A stretch of 64,000 nucleotides of DNA from Actinoplanes campanulatus (GTDB lineage: Bacteria > Actinomycetota > Actinomycetes > Mycobacteriales > Micromonosporaceae): the NCBI RefSeq assembly GCF_014647795.1, contig NZ_BMPW01000019.1:62001-126000 (forward strand). The letters are read 5' to 3'. Of the stretch, positions 1 through 9,739 are shown piece by piece (the stretch's first letter is position 1; each line of letters starts with the position of its first letter). The notes beneath the pieces were generated by a model that was given only the letters and a program-made list of their open reading frames with translations, made no database searches and had not been told where the DNA came from. The translations under genes and the position numbers were made by a program.

Positions 1-438
1 GCAGACGCGCCGGCCACATTGCGCGGGATTACAGCGCTGTGCCGGGCCAGCAACCTGATCCGCCGGGAGCTGGAACGGGTCGTCCTCAGCGATGCCGAGC
101 TGACCTGGAGCAGCTACGACGTCCTGCAACTCGCGATCAGCCGTCGTCCCATCGACACCCGCACGGTCGCCGAGATCTCCTGCCTGACCAAGGGCGCCGT
201 CTCGATCTGCGCCAACGGCCTCGAGAATCGCGGCTTGATCCGACGCGGACGCCACGCGGAAGACCAACGGCGGATCCTGCTGCACCCGACCGCTGAAGGG
301 CTGCGCCTCATCACCGATGTCCGGCCCCGGCTCATCACCGAGGCGCAGAGACTCCTCCGAAATCCGCCCGATGGGGTCAGCCACGATGCGGTCGCCTTGA
401 TCCTGCACATCACCCGAATGCAGGAATCCGCCGCGTAG
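1..438 (+). CDS. MarR-family transcriptional regulator, 5' end outside window
   Basis: The frame is open from base 1 and ends at a TAG. The first possible start inside the window is a TTG at 19, but open codons continue upstream, so the gene is probably cut by the window edge. About 145 residues are visible. They show a winged-helix pattern: a helical start (RRELERVV), then TVAEISCLTKGAVSICANGL as the helix-turn-helix, followed by a basic wing ending in RRILLHPTAEG, which is the usual MarR wing-to-helix transition. MarR proteins are dimeric ligand-responsive repressors of about 140-160 residues, so little is missing. The regulated gene and ligand cannot be inferred. Family call is good; function is generic. 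Confidence 0.75.
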   Translation, partial: ADAPATLRGITALCRASNLIRRELERVVLSDAELTWSSYDVLQLAISRRPIDTRTVAEISCLTKGAVSICANGLENRGLIRRGRHAEDQRRILLHPTAEGLRLITDVRPRLITEAQRLLRNPPDGVSHDAVALILHITRMQESAA

Positions 439-570
439 CAGTGCGAGTCAACATAGTGGCGACCAAGGCCGCGGATCTTGATCGCCTGTCGGCGTAAGGC
501 CTGATGCGCGAAGTCGCGTACAGCTGAACGTGTTCTGGCGCGAAGTGTGTGATGACGCTGACCGGACCGC

Positions 571-837
571 TCAGGCGAACCAGTCGTCAGTGTCTTGCCC
601 TTCGTCAACGCGATGGACCTCGCATTCTTCTGTCGGCTCGGTCTCGTCGACCCGCCATGCGGAATGGATCTTCCCATCGAAGTCGAGGACATTCGGAGCG
701 CGATCCGCGGCGTCCTCCGCATCCGCCCACGATGGGTAAGGGCCGATGGCTATGAATCGCCGTCGGGCTTGGGGTGCAAGAGAGGCCCACAGCCACAGCC
801 GGGTCGTACCGTCGTCAACGTCATCGTTTGGGGTCAC
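571..837 (-). CDS. small acidic hypothetical protein (88 aa)
   Basis: A longer frame runs upstream, but I place the start at the GTG at 837 because a strong ribosome site (GGGAGG) lies five bases before it. The product begins VTPNDDVDDGTTRLWLW and ends in an acidic tail (TEPTEECEVHRVDEGQDTDDWFA). The middle (FIAIGPYPSWADAEDAAD) is well-formed coding sequence. I see no known domain, signal peptide or membrane segment. It is convergent with the MarR gene and divergent from the acetyltransferase. I do not recognise a family. Confidence 0.55.
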   Translation of the reverse strand: MTPNDDVDDGTTRLWLWASLAPQARRRFIAIGPYPSWADAEDAADRAPNVLDFDGKIHSAWRVDETEPTEECEVHRVDEGQDTDDWFA

Positions 838-1102
838 CAGCGCCTCCCGCCGTCGAGCGTTCGCATCTGAACTTACTGACGACCCCGCCGTCCGAACATC
901 CACCGCCAGCGGATAAACGGCTATGCCTTCTCTTCGCGGCCAGCGGCCCACTCGCGCGCTTCGCGACATGTCTGCACACCAGTAGACCCGTCGAAATCCT
1001 TCACAGAAGGTGCTCCGGGGCCCGATCAGCCGTACTTGTCTTTGCACCGCAACGGGGACCCCGACACCGTTGACTCGGCGAGCGCGCCGGGCATCATCAG
1101 GT

Positions 1103-1981
1103 ATGCACCCAGATGGCTGGCACCTCACCGAAGACATCGGCGATTTCCTCGCTCACGCCGGCGACTTCCTACGCTCTCGACCGGCCCTGCACACCATGGC
1201 ACTCACGGTGACGGAAAATCTGCGCAGGCTCGGGCCAGCACGAGCCGGAACTCCGGCCCCCGTCTTCGGCTATCTGGAGCAGTGCGGCGAGGTCCAGGCC
1301 ACGTTCTACCGCCTCCCGCCTCGCGGCCTCAGCGTCACCATCCTCACGCCTGAACAAGCCGAGATCCTCGTCGCCCGGTTGACCTCCTTCGGACACTCGC
1401 TTCCTTCCGTGAGCGCTGAGCACCACACCGCCGCTGCCTTTGCCGAGGCCTGGCGACGGCAGACAGGCGTCAAATTGACCCTGCGTGCCCAGCTCCGCCT
1501 GCACCGTCTCGGGGTACTGGCGCCGCCAGAACCCGCCCCAGTCGGCCGCGGCCGACTCGCCGGTGAACGGGACCACGAGCACATCCTGGGCTGGTGCCGA
1601 GAGTTCGCCGCAGACGTCGGGGAAGCCGTCACCATCAACGCCGATTCCTGGTCCGGTAGCCGCTTCGCTGAGAAGCGCTATACCTTCTGGTTAGCTCCGG
1701 ATGGCACTCCCGTCTCCATGGCGGGCGTAACCCCGATGGTCGCTGGCCAGGTTCGAGTGGATCCCGTCTACACCCCGGCAGATCTGCGAGGCCACGGCTA
1801 CGCGGCCGCCGTGACGGTCGAGGTGAGCAGAGCCGCCCTCGCCGCTGGCGCGACGGACGTTGTCCTCTTCACGAACGCCGCCAACCCCACCAGCAATGCC
1901 CTCTACCGACGCATCGGATACGTTCCGATCGCAGATTGGGCTACCTACGACTTCACACCTACCGAACCAAACGCCAGCTAG
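1103..1981 (+). CDS. GNAT-family N-acetyltransferase (292 aa)
   Basis: The C-terminal half carries the GNAT acetyl-CoA signature: RGHGYAAAVTVEVSRAAL fits R/QxxGxG/A followed by an amphipathic helix, then VVLFTNAANPTSNALYRRIGY, the standard motif-B strand and helix with the conserved Asn and Tyr. The N-terminal about 140 residues resemble the extra domain found in many two-domain actinobacterial GNATs. I chose the ATG at 1103 (MHPDGWHL), because upstream sequence in the frame is arginine- and serine-rich and not protein-like; the ribosome site is weak. Such enzymes transfer an acetyl group from acetyl-CoA to an amine. The substrate is unknown. The next gene on this strand starts about 100 bp downstream. 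Confidence 0.75.
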   Translation: MHPDGWHLTEDIGDFLAHAGDFLRSRPALHTMALTVTENLRRLGPARAGTPAPVFGYLEQCGEVQATFYRLPPRGLSVTILTPEQAEILVARLTSFGHSLPSVSAEHHTAAAFAEAWRRQTGVKLTLRAQLRLHRLGVLAPPEPAPVGRGRLAGERDHEHILGWCREFAADVGEAVTINADSWSGSRFAEKRYTFWLAPDGTPVSMAGVTPMVAGQVRVDPVYTPADLRGHGYAAAVTVEVSRAALAAGATDVVLFTNAANPTSNALYRRIGYVPIADWATYDFTPTEPNAS

Positions 1982-2077
1982 GACGACCCGCGCTTCGGGT
2001 CAGACGCGAGGGACGAGCCCCGCTCTGGCACCGACCCCGGGACGTCACGGATCACGCGACGCGATCACACTGGTCAC

Positions 2078-3940
2078 ATGAGCAGCAGCCCAGCGACGAC
2101 CGCGCGAGAATGGGTGTCGGCCCGTAGCTGGGACCGGTTTGTCGGAACCCCGGAGTCCGCGGTCCTGGACGTGAAGTCCGGCGTCTACCGGCTCGACGAT
2201 CCCGCCAGTGCCGGCGAGCTGATCAAGGACGTGGCCGCTTTTGCGAACAGCCGAGGCGGCCTGCTCCTTGTCGGCTTCGGCACGCGGGTCGAGAACGGTC
2301 GCGAGATCATCGACGAGCTGAAGCCCGTCCCGGCGGGCCTGGTCGATGTCGACCGGTATCGCAAACTCGTCCGGGACCGCGTCCGACCTCTCGTACGTAA
2401 TCTCAGCGTCGTCTTCTACCCCGTCGATGACGAGCGCGGTGTGCTGGTCATCGACATTCCTGTGCAACCCGAAACGGCCAAGCCGTTTGTTGTCCCGGGC
2501 CCTGACGGCAGGAGGGCGCCTACGGCGGTCGGCGTCCCGATCCGGGATGCCGACGCGACGCATTGGCTGTCTCATGACGACCTCCAGCGGCTGCTCTCGA
2601 CCGGCTGGAATGCCGCTGACAGCCCACGAGCGGACATAATTGACGCGCTGCACGAGGCCGTCGCTGCCGCAGTTCCCGCGCCCCCGAGACCGAACCACCC
2701 CGAGGTGGGCGAAGGTGCTGGGCGGCAGCGCCGGAATTTCACCACCGCCTACGCCGCCGGGGGCGGACAGACTGCCCTCGGGCATGCGACGCAGCCGGTC
2801 GCCGCGGTCGGCCCCGGCCTGATCCAACCGCTCGCCGGCCGCGACGGTGCTCCCGGCTCAGTCCTGACCGTAGTGCCGAACCGGAGCGGCGCCGTCGTTG
2901 CGGGTGACATCTGGGACGACCTGTGCGATGCGGGTAATGCGGCCGACCTGGAGATGAGCATCAACAACGTCGGGCTGCCCTTAGCCCCAGATACCTCTCC
3001 GCTGCTGATCTGCTCCGACGCGCAAACCGTCGAGCTGGAGGGCGGCCGTTGGGGGCAAGGCCGGCTGGTCCAGGTGTCGCCGGGCGGGCGGCTGCTATGG
3101 CGGCCGCACACCAGCCGTGACTTCGAGACGCACCACAACAACTTTGCGATCGGGGAGCTCCCCGAGCTGCACCTGCGTGTGCTCCTCGACGTGGCCTGGC
3201 AAAGCTGGAAGTACGGGCCGCAGTCGCTACCGGTAGCGGTCCGGCAAAGGCATCGCGACCTGCTCACTGAGTCCGGCTTGGCCGGGCACGTGTCCAGGCT
3301 TTCGCAGGGCCAGGGGAGGGACGTCGTTGCGCCGGTGTGGAACCTGGTCAGCGGTTCCAACAGCAATCACTCGGCCATCAGCTCCCACGTCCGCGCGCAG
3401 ATCACCGCGCCGGACGGCCCGCTGGAGGTGACCGTGGACTCGGTGCTGCAGACCGGCAATTGGCGTTCCCCGTCGTCCGTGCTGGCCACCATTGACCTGG
3501 GCATCAATCTTCGACATATGCTGAAGCCGGAGAGCACGCAGACGATGCGCTCTCGCCTGTCGATTGTCGATCTCGTTGACGCTCTAGTCATGATGTGGGA
3601 TGCCGTAGTCTCGCTGCCCGAGGCGCTGGAGCCCAACTTCGCGAGGTTGCCGTACGCGGCGCCCCCATTCGTCGTCTTCTACATTCACGCCGGCACGGCG
3701 GCGCCCGATGCCGGGAACGAGGGCGTCGCCCGCCAGCTGAATCTCCCGGATGTCCTCGATCTCGCCCCGCTCGGCGACGGCCCGCACGATGTCTCCCGAA
3801 CGCAGACGGGGCTACGCATCGTCGGTCCCTTCGAGCCGGAACGCGCAGCTCGTCAGCGGCTGGTAGCTGACAGTCTCAGCGATCTCGCCCTCGGCTGGGG
3901 CTTCCTCTCCGCTGATGTGAACGGCTTGCTGGCCAACTGA
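2078..3940 (+). CDS. Schlafen/AlbA_2-domain putative ATP-binding protein (620 aa)
   Basis: Residues about 20-120 match the AlbA_2 (Schlafen AAA_4-like) fold. The diagnostic stretches are ESAVLDVKSGVYRL near the start, GELIKDVAAFANSRGGLLLVGF with the conserved Asn-(S/T)-x-GG-x-LxxG core, and VLVIDIPVQPETAKPFVV followed by a loop and VGVPIRDADATHWLS. The remaining about 450 residues have no family I recognise. In bacteria this domain occurs in predicted transcriptional regulators and in proteins suspected of nucleic-acid-linked defence or stress roles, so the biochemical activity is uncertain. The gene stands alone, about 100 bp after the acetyltransferase. The start ATG at 2078 has a poor ribosome site; a GTG at 2114 is an alternative. 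Confidence 0.65.
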   Translation: MSSSPATTAREWVSARSWDRFVGTPESAVLDVKSGVYRLDDPASAGELIKDVAAFANSRGGLLLVGFGTRVENGREIIDELKPVPAGLVDVDRYRKLVRDRVRPLVRNLSVVFYPVDDERGVLVIDIPVQPETAKPFVVPGPDGRRAPTAVGVPIRDADATHWLSHDDLQRLLSTGWNAADSPRADIIDALHEAVAAAVPAPPRPNHPEVGEGAGRQRRNFTTAYAAGGGQTALGHATQPVAAVGPGLIQPLAGRDGAPGSVLTVVPNRSGAVVAGDIWDDLCDAGNAADLEMSINNVGLPLAPDTSPLLICSDAQTVELEGGRWGQGRLVQVSPGGRLLWRPHTSRDFETHHNNFAIGELPELHLRVLLDVAWQSWKYGPQSLPVAVRQRHRDLLTESGLAGHVSRLSQGQGRDVVAPVWNLVSGSNSNHSAISSHVRAQITAPDGPLEVTVDSVLQTGNWRSPSSVLATIDLGINLRHMLKPESTQTMRSRLSIVDLVDALVMMWDAVVSLPEALEPNFARLPYAAPPFVVFYIHAGTAAPDAGNEGVARQLNLPDVLDLAPLGDGPHDVSRTQTGLRIVGPFEPERAARQRLVADSLSDLALGWGFLSADVNGLLAN

Positions 3941-4364
3941 TTTGGAGTCCACCCGGACGAGACTGCCATCGCCACCGCCGACAGCCAGCACACGACAGCG
4001 TCAGATTGCCCGGTAAGCAAGCATTGCGAGTGACGTGGCGGAACGCCGTGCCTCGCGGCGGACTGACTTCGATGGTAAGGACTGCGGCCGTGGCGCCTGC
4101 TCAGATGCCACGTGCATACCTCCCTGGCAACGGATGACGGTGGTATCGGAGACGGGTTTTCCGGCTGCATCCGATAGACGATGCGCTGGTAGCCCGTACC
4201 GAACGCGTTCGCCATTCCCTCCGGAGGCCACTGGCCGGCTGCCGAGACCACCTAACCGAAGAGCTGGTAACACCGATCACGGGTCGGACCGCGCCACTTT
4301 CCGGTTGCTTCCTCGGCGTGGTGACGCTGCATGGACCCTCTTGACCGTCGTTGCCTCAGGTCGT
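3941..4364. other. gene-free interval between convergent genes
   Basis: The plus-strand AlbA_2 gene and the minus-strand DUF3800-like gene end towards each other here. Reading frames in the interval are short and have biased, non-protein-like composition. I see no clear terminator hairpin with a T-tract, no repeat family and no RNA gene. Confidence 0.5.
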
Positions 4365-5381
4365 CTATTCGATGGTCAGTTCGGTGTCGACTGCTGCGGC
4401 CGAGGGCTCCGGTCCGGCGTCGGGCGTGCGCGGTGCAGGGGCTGGCGTCGGTGGCATTGACTGCGTTGAGGCGTCGACGGCGTCGGCTACGGCGGTGATG
4501 ACGCGGTTGAGGCCGCGGATGCTTCGCAGCATCTGTTGTTGGGTGTGGTGGGTGGCGGCTGCTTCGATCTGGCGGAGGAGGTTGGCGAGGGGGTGGATGG
4601 GCGCGGTCTGATGGTTCGCTGGCCGTTGAGGTTGCGGGTAGGGTGGTGTTGACAACAAGGATGCTTGAGCACTCTGGCTCAGGCGTTCGGGGCCGCGCTC
4701 GCCACTTGCAGGTTGTGGTGGAGCGGCCCTGTTGCTTTCCACGGTCAGTTCTCGGCCGGTGTGTGCGTCGATGATGGTGGCGGTGTCGGTGATCCGGGAC
4801 CACCATTGCGGGTCGTCGTGGGCGACAGCGCGTTGCAAGGCCCACGCCGCAGCGTCGGCCATCCATAGGCCGGGATGCTGCCGGTCATCACGGTGCAGCA
4901 TCCGCATCCGGGCATTGATTTGGCGGCTGCGAACCAGCCGTTTGTACGTGTCGATGTCGGGAGCGTCGGCGACGGTGACTTTGCGTCCTTCCCGTTGGGT
5001 CTGGGCTTGCTCCTCGGGGCCGGCGCGGGTGTCGGCGATGACGTCGTGGACTTTCTGTTCGTCGAGTTGGTGCAGTAGTCGCCCGAGCGCCTGCTGCCGA
5101 GACTGCTCGCGCTCGCGGGGGCCGATCGGTTGGGCGACGTAGAAGGTCCAGCCGGCGTGTTCGGTGATGGTGTCGAGTAGCGAGGTGATCCGGGAGTGGA
5201 AGCCGCGCCGGTACAGGTCGGTGGCGTGGAAGCTGTTGTTGCCGGTGGCTTGTCGTACGGCGGTGATGGTGTCGGGTAGGTCGGCGCCGTCGATGACGAC
5301 ACCGGCGAACAGGTAGACGCCGGTGCGGTTGCGGCGTTCGATGACGGTTTCGTCGACGAAAGCGAGACGGTAGTCAGCCAT
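4365..5381 (-). CDS. DUF3800-like protein (RNase H-fold type), downstream of relaxase
   Basis: The N-terminus MADYRLAFVDETVIERRN followed by a hydrophobic strand (GVYLFAGVVI) matches the DUF3800 opening, in which an FxDExG-like acidic strand is followed by LGGVV. A later helix (HPGLWMADAAAWALQRAV) corresponds to the family's conserved LQxADxxAxAxxR element. The acidic residues are compatible with an RNase H-like nuclease fold, but activity is not demonstrated for this family. Residues about 200-340 are a Pro/Ala/Gln-rich tail. I chose the ATG at 5381 over a GTG two codons earlier. The start is 57 bp after the relaxase stop, so the two probably share a transcript. DUF3800 genes are common in mobile elements. 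Confidence 0.6.
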   Translation of the reverse strand: MADYRLAFVDETVIERRNRTGVYLFAGVVIDGADLPDTITAVRQATGNNSFHATDLYRRGFHSRITSLLDTITEHAGWTFYVAQPIGPREREQSRQQALGRLLHQLDEQKVHDVIADTRAGPEEQAQTQREGRKVTVADAPDIDTYKRLVRSRQINARMRMLHRDDRQHPGLWMADAAAWALQRAVAHDDPQWWSRITDTATIIDAHTGRELTVESNRAAPPQPASGERGPERLSQSAQASLLSTPPYPQPQRPANHQTAPIHPLANLLRQIEAAATHHTQQQMLRSIRGLNRVITAVADAVDASTQSMPPTPAPAPRTPDAGPEPSAAAVDTELTIE

Positions 5382-5437
5382 CGGCACGCCCGCCGGGTGA
5401 CGGCCTGCTGGGGTGCGACTCGCTCACCGTGCGCTGA

Positions 5438-8400
5438 TCAGTCACGGCCGAGGTCCAGGTCTGGTGTCTCGGTGTGTGGCAGATCCGGGTCAGTGGTGTC
5501 GGCGACGCGGTGTTGGCTGGCGACGGCCTGGTCGGCGAGCTGTGGGCGGACGGGAGTGGTGTGCTGGTTGGGGAGGGTGGCGTCGACGGCGTGGACGCGG
5601 TCAGCAGTTTGCCGTGCAGCATCGGCGAGTTGCCGGGTGTTAGCGGCCAGGTTGTGGGCGCGGCGCGCGGATTCGGCGGCTGCTGCCAGGCCGGCGTAGC
5701 GGATCGGTAGGGCCTGCTGGTACCAGGTGTTCCAGTCGCGGTGGCGTTCCTCGAGGACGGCGACGTCGTCGGCGGCCGCGGTGACGCGGGCGCGGGCGTG
5801 GTCGAGGCGTGCGCTGAGTTCGTCGACGAGGATCTGGGCGCGCAGTGAGTCGACTGCTGCGGCGTGCTGTTCGGTGGCGGTGCGGGTTCGGGCTGCCGTG
5901 GGTCGCCACCAGGCCGGTGCCGGGGTGGCCGGTGGCGGGGTGGTGAGGGTGGTGGCGTGGTGTTGGGCGGCGGCGAGGGCGATGCGGCTGTCGCGCAGGT
6001 GCTGTTCGGCGGCGACGAGGCGGGTGTGGGCGTTGCGCAGTTCGCCGCTGACGTAGGACGGGGCGGCGCGGTCGGCGGCGCGTTGCGCTTCCATGAGAGT
6101 GCGCAGCTGGCTGTCGGAGGCGGCGGTGAGCTTGCCGCTGAGGGTGGCGCTGCCGAGGACGAGTTGGGCGCGGTGCCAGGCTCCCCACCGGGCGGGGTCG
6201 CGGTCGGAAGGTTCTGGGCCGATGGGGTCGTCGCCGGTGATGGCGTAGCGGTCGCGGTAGCCGGCGACGACGGCGGCACCGGAGAGCCAGTGTCGGCGTC
6301 CGGCTTCGTCTTCTGGCAGGGGGCCGAGAGCGCCGCTCCAGGCAGGCTGGTGAGCTGCGGCATTCTCGGCGAGGGCTTCGATACGGCGGTCGCAGATGGC
6401 CGCGACGTCGGTGAGGGCAGCGCCGAGGTCGCCGCCGATGTCGGGTAGCCGGTCGGTGTAGGTGCCGGTCTGGGGGCCGCTGATGGCTACGGTGGGGTCG
6501 GGGCGGATGTCGCGGTAGGCGTTGTCGATGCGCCAGGCGAGCACGGCGGCGGTGTCGCGGGCGCTGTGCAGTTCCCGTTCGGAGGCGACCGCGGCGAGGA
6601 CCTGTTCGGGGTCGTATCCGGCGGCGGCGAGCCCTTGGAGCCGGGCGGCGAGGGCGGGCATGGCGGGGTCGGCGGCCAGGTTCGCGGCGACGGTGTCGCC
6701 GGCCACGCGGCGGATGACGGCGGTGTAGCGGGGTGTGGCGGCGCGTGCGGTGAGGTCGTCGTAGATCGCAGCCCAGCGACTCAGGGCGTCGACGTCGGCC
6801 CACAAGGTCTGCTCGACCTCAGTAGCGGATCGGTCCGTGGTGTCGGTGCGCAGGATGTCGGCGAGCACCGTGATCCCGGCGGTGGGCGGCTGCGGCGGAT
6901 GGCTCTCGGGTGGTTCTTCGCTGGTGATGACGGCGATCTGGTTGAGCAGCCGGCCGCGGGTGGCCATGACGTAGAGGCGGGCCCGGTTGGTGGCGGAGTC
7001 GACCAGGGCGCGGCCGACGTCAACGGTACGGCCTTGGGCGGAGTCGACGGTGGCGGCGTAGGCGAGCTGGACGTGTTCGGCGACGTAGGCGGCGGGCAGC
7101 ATCAGGGTGGCCTGGGTGGTGGTGTGCCGGACCTGGAGGGCGCCGTCCTCGCGGACGGTGAGGATCTGCCATTGGTCGCGGTTGGCGACGAACCGGTCGT
7201 CGGCGATGAGGTCACGGTTGTTGCGCCGGGTGACGATTAGATCGCCGGTACTGGCGTGGGTGCCGTTGGCGAGGGTGACCGCCTGGCCGTCTTGGACGAT
7301 GCCGGCGCTGATGAGGATGCGCCGTGCCTGTGCGGCGAGGTCGGCGGCTTCGGCTTCGGTTTCGACCATGATGAGGCTGGAGCGGCCTTGGATGATGTCG
7401 GCGGCCCAGCCGTCGAGGACTTGCCGGGCGAGGTGCTGGCGGTCGCCGCCGAGGATCCGGCCGCGCCGGTCGTATTCGGCGAGCACGGTGGTGTCCGCGT
7501 CGCGTAGCCGCAGCGACGCCGGGCCTTCCCATGCTTCGGCGAAGCGGCGAACCTCGGTCAGGGTGGTGGTGTTGCCGAGGGAGGCGAGGTAGCGGAACAT
7601 GCCGCCCGGACCGATGGCGGAGATCTGTTCGGGGTCGCCGACCAGGATCAGTTTCCCGCCGACGGCGTCGAGCAGCTGGGTGAGGCGTACGAGGTCGAGG
7701 GTGGAGGCCTGGGACGCCTCGTCGACGATGACCCACTGGCCAGGCTGGAATGTCCAGTCCGCCGGGCTGGTGCCTTCGGGTGGGGTGTGCTGGGCGTGCA
7801 GCCACATGGCGATGTTCTCGGTCCGGATGCCCGGCGATCCGCCTTCGCGGGTGGCTTCGGCAAGCACATAGGCGGCGTTCTGCGACACGGTCAGGCCGAG
7901 CACCGGGATGTTCGCTCGATGGGCTGCGATGCCGACGGCCCGCTGCAGGTAGGTCTTTCCGGTACCGGCTGGCCCGACGATGCCGGTGATGCGCCGGTCG
8001 TCGCCGACGGCGAACAGCAGTGCTTCTCGCTTCTCCGGGCTCAGGTCGAGTTCACCGGCGACGCTGTCGAGCAGCGCGCGAGCGGCCGGCGTGGCGCCGC
8101 GGCGGGTGGCGTAGGCGATGAGTTCCTTTTCTGCGGCTAGGACCGGTTGGGTGGACAGTTGCAGGTCGCGATGCCGGGTGTAGATGCTCTGCCGGTCGCT
8201 GCCGCGTACGAGCGTGTCGCCCCACTGCATCAGCGCGGGCGGCGTCAACACGCGTAGTCCGGCGGCGTGGGTGCGCACGGCCTGGGCGGCGAGGCGCTGG
8301 ACGTGCTGCCAGTCCGCGGTGCGTGCGGTGCCGGCAGGCACGTGCAGGACCCGGCCGATGGCCAGCTCGAGATGGTCGAGGGTGAACACCGCCCGCTCGG

Positions 8401-9739
8401 CGCTGAGCTCATGGATCGCCCTCTCGACCGCCAGGTACGGAACCCGCCGGGCCGCGGCATCGATAACGAGCTGGCGCTGAGTGTCGTCGTGGATCCCAAG
8501 TCGAGCAGCGGCCTGGTGCAGGGTGTCGAGGTCCAGGCGGCGTCCGGCCAGGGTGCGTTCGGCCTGGCGCAAGACCTGGATCGCAACCTGGTCGATGTGG
8601 TCTCGGACCGTACCGGCCACGATCTGCCGGACCGCGGTGACGGTGTGCAGACCGGCGGCTCGGTCCTCGCGATGCCAGCGAGACACGGCGTCACGGGTGG
8701 ACTCGGGGCCGTCCTTGAGCTGGCGGGTGCGCAGGGTGGCGTCCTGGGCGCGGCGCCGCCACCGGCCCGCCCGCAACCGTTCCCGGCCTGCTGCCGGGTC
8801 GCTGAGCCGTTCGTCCATCTCGGTTTCGATGGCGGTGCGGCGCTTGGAGTAGTGCGCCAGCATGCGTGGGGTGAACCCGATGATCTCGCGGATCGGGGAT
8901 CCTTCGCGGGCGGCGAATCGCACGCCGAGCCGGCGGCCGAGTTCGGTTTCGACGGCGCGTTCGTAGGCGATGCGGGCGGCGATGCTGGCCTGGTAGAAGG
9001 CGCGGCTGTCGAGTGACAGCCAGTCTTGGCGGCCGTTGCGGGTGACGCGGACTTTCGAGCTGACGATGATGTGGGAGTGCAGTTGCGGGTCTTTCTCCCG
9101 GGACATGCGGTGGTCCCAGACGCTGGCGGCGAGGCCGTCGGTGTCGACCTGCACCAGGCCGTTGGTGCCGAGCCGGGTGAACGCACCGTGGGCACGCAGG
9201 TGTTCCAGGGTGGCGCGGATCCCTTCGTGGTGGGCGGCCATCACCTGCTGCTTGACGGTGTCGTCGCCGAACGCCCACAGCAGGCTGACGCTTTTCACCG
9301 GGGAAACGGTGACGTCGAAACCGGCGACGGGTCGCCGTTCGGGGGCGGTCCAAATGTTGAGCCATACGCGGGCGATCTGTTCATAGGTGGCGTCCGCTGG
9401 GAGTTTGGCCCACGCTTTTTCGACGGCGGCTTGGCGGGCGGTGTCGTCCATCGGCTGGTATTGCCGCCACAGCCTGCCGAGTTGTTCGCCGGTGACGGGG
9501 TTCTTTCCCTCGGCGAGTAGTCGTTGTAGTTGTTGTTCGGTGACGTCGCCGTGGACGCCGAACAATGCGTTGCTCTGCCCCGCCCACCAGCCGGGTGCTT
9601 CACCGTGGGCGGTCGGGTCGGCGTGGTAGGCGACGGCGGAGTGGGGTTGAGCTGGGCGGAAGTCGTGCCGGCCGGTGGTTACCTGCCGGGTCAGATAGGT
9701 GATCCCGGCCCCGGGTGCGATGCGGGTGACCGTGAGCAT
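5438..9739 (-). CDS. MobF-family conjugative relaxase-helicase (TrwC/TraI type, 1433 aa)
   Basis: This is the DNA-processing enzyme of conjugation: it nicks oriT through a catalytic tyrosine and unwinds the transferred strand. Starting at the ATG at 9739 (MLTVTRIAPGAGITYLTRQ), a candidate nicking tyrosine is residue 15. The metal-binding HUH histidines are in WDHRMSREKDPQLHSHIIV, at about residues 210, 221 and 223. FDVTVSPVKSVSLLWAF, just before them, is a hallmark of the family. A superfamily-1 helicase follows: Walker A GPAGTGKT at about 589-596, then VIVDEASQAS, LVGDPEQISAIGPGG, and a C-terminal motif VI region YAATVDSAQGRTVDV with MATRGR. The last about 300 residues are Ala/Arg-rich and helical. 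An ATG at 9778 is possible but has no ribosome site. No type IV secretion gene is in the window. Confidence 0.93.
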   Translation of the reverse strand: MLTVTRIAPGAGITYLTRQVTTGRHDFRPAQPHSAVAYHADPTAHGEAPGWWAGQSNALFGVHGDVTEQQLQRLLAEGKNPVTGEQLGRLWRQYQPMDDTARQAAVEKAWAKLPADATYEQIARVWLNIWTAPERRPVAGFDVTVSPVKSVSLLWAFGDDTVKQQVMAAHHEGIRATLEHLRAHGAFTRLGTNGLVQVDTDGLAASVWDHRMSREKDPQLHSHIIVSSKVRVTRNGRQDWLSLDSRAFYQASIAARIAYERAVETELGRRLGVRFAAREGSPIREIIGFTPRMLAHYSKRRTAIETEMDERLSDPAAGRERLRAGRWRRRAQDATLRTRQLKDGPESTRDAVSRWHREDRAAGLHTVTAVRQIVAGTVRDHIDQVAIQVLRQAERTLAGRRLDLDTLHQAAARLGIHDDTQRQLVIDAAARRVPYLAVERAIHELSAERAVFTLDHLELAIGRVLHVPAGTARTADWQHVQRLAAQAVRTHAAGLRVLTPPALMQWGDTLVRGSDRQSIYTRHRDLQLSTQPVLAAEKELIAYATRRGATPAARALLDSVAGELDLSPEKREALLFAVGDDRRITGIVGPAGTGKTYLQRAVGIAAHRANIPVLGLTVSQNAAYVLAEATREGGSPGIRTENIAMWLHAQHTPPEGTSPADWTFQPGQWVIVDEASQASTLDLVRLTQLLDAVGGKLILVGDPEQISAIGPGGMFRYLASLGNTTTLTEVRRFAEAWEGPASLRLRDADTTVLAEYDRRGRILGGDRQHLARQVLDGWAADIIQGRSSLIMVETEAEAADLAAQARRILISAGIVQDGQAVTLANGTHASTGDLIVTRRNNRDLIADDRFVANRDQWQILTVREDGALQVRHTTTQATLMLPAAYVAEHVQLAYAATVDSAQGRTVDVGRALVDSATNRARLYVMATRGRLLNQIAVITSEEPPESHPPQPPTAGITVLADILRTDTTDRSATEVEQTLWADVDALSRWAAIYDDLTARAATPRYTAVIRRVAGDTVAANLAADPAMPALAARLQGLAAAGYDPEQVLAAVASERELHSARDTAAVLAWRIDNAYRDIRPDPTVAISGPQTGTYTDRLPDIGGDLGAALTDVAAICDRRIEALAENAAAHQPAWSGALGPLPEDEAGRRHWLSGAAVVAGYRDRYAITGDDPIGPEPSDRDPARWGAWHRAQLVLGSATLSGKLTAASDSQLRTLMEAQRAADRAAPSYVSGELRNAHTRLVAAEQHLRDSRIALAAAQHHATTLTTPPPATPAPAWWRPTAARTRTATEQHAAAVDSLRAQILVDELSARLDHARARVTAAADDVAVLEERHRDWNTWYQQALPIRYAGLAAAAESARRAHNLAANTRQLADAARQTADRVHAVDATLPNQHTTPVRPQLADQAVASQHRVADTTDPDLPHTETPDLDLGRD

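Noticed and set aside
6566-7240. Long plus-strand Gly/Val/Asp-rich frames across the relaxase gene
   Set aside because: They are antisense shadows of a well-supported relaxase frame.
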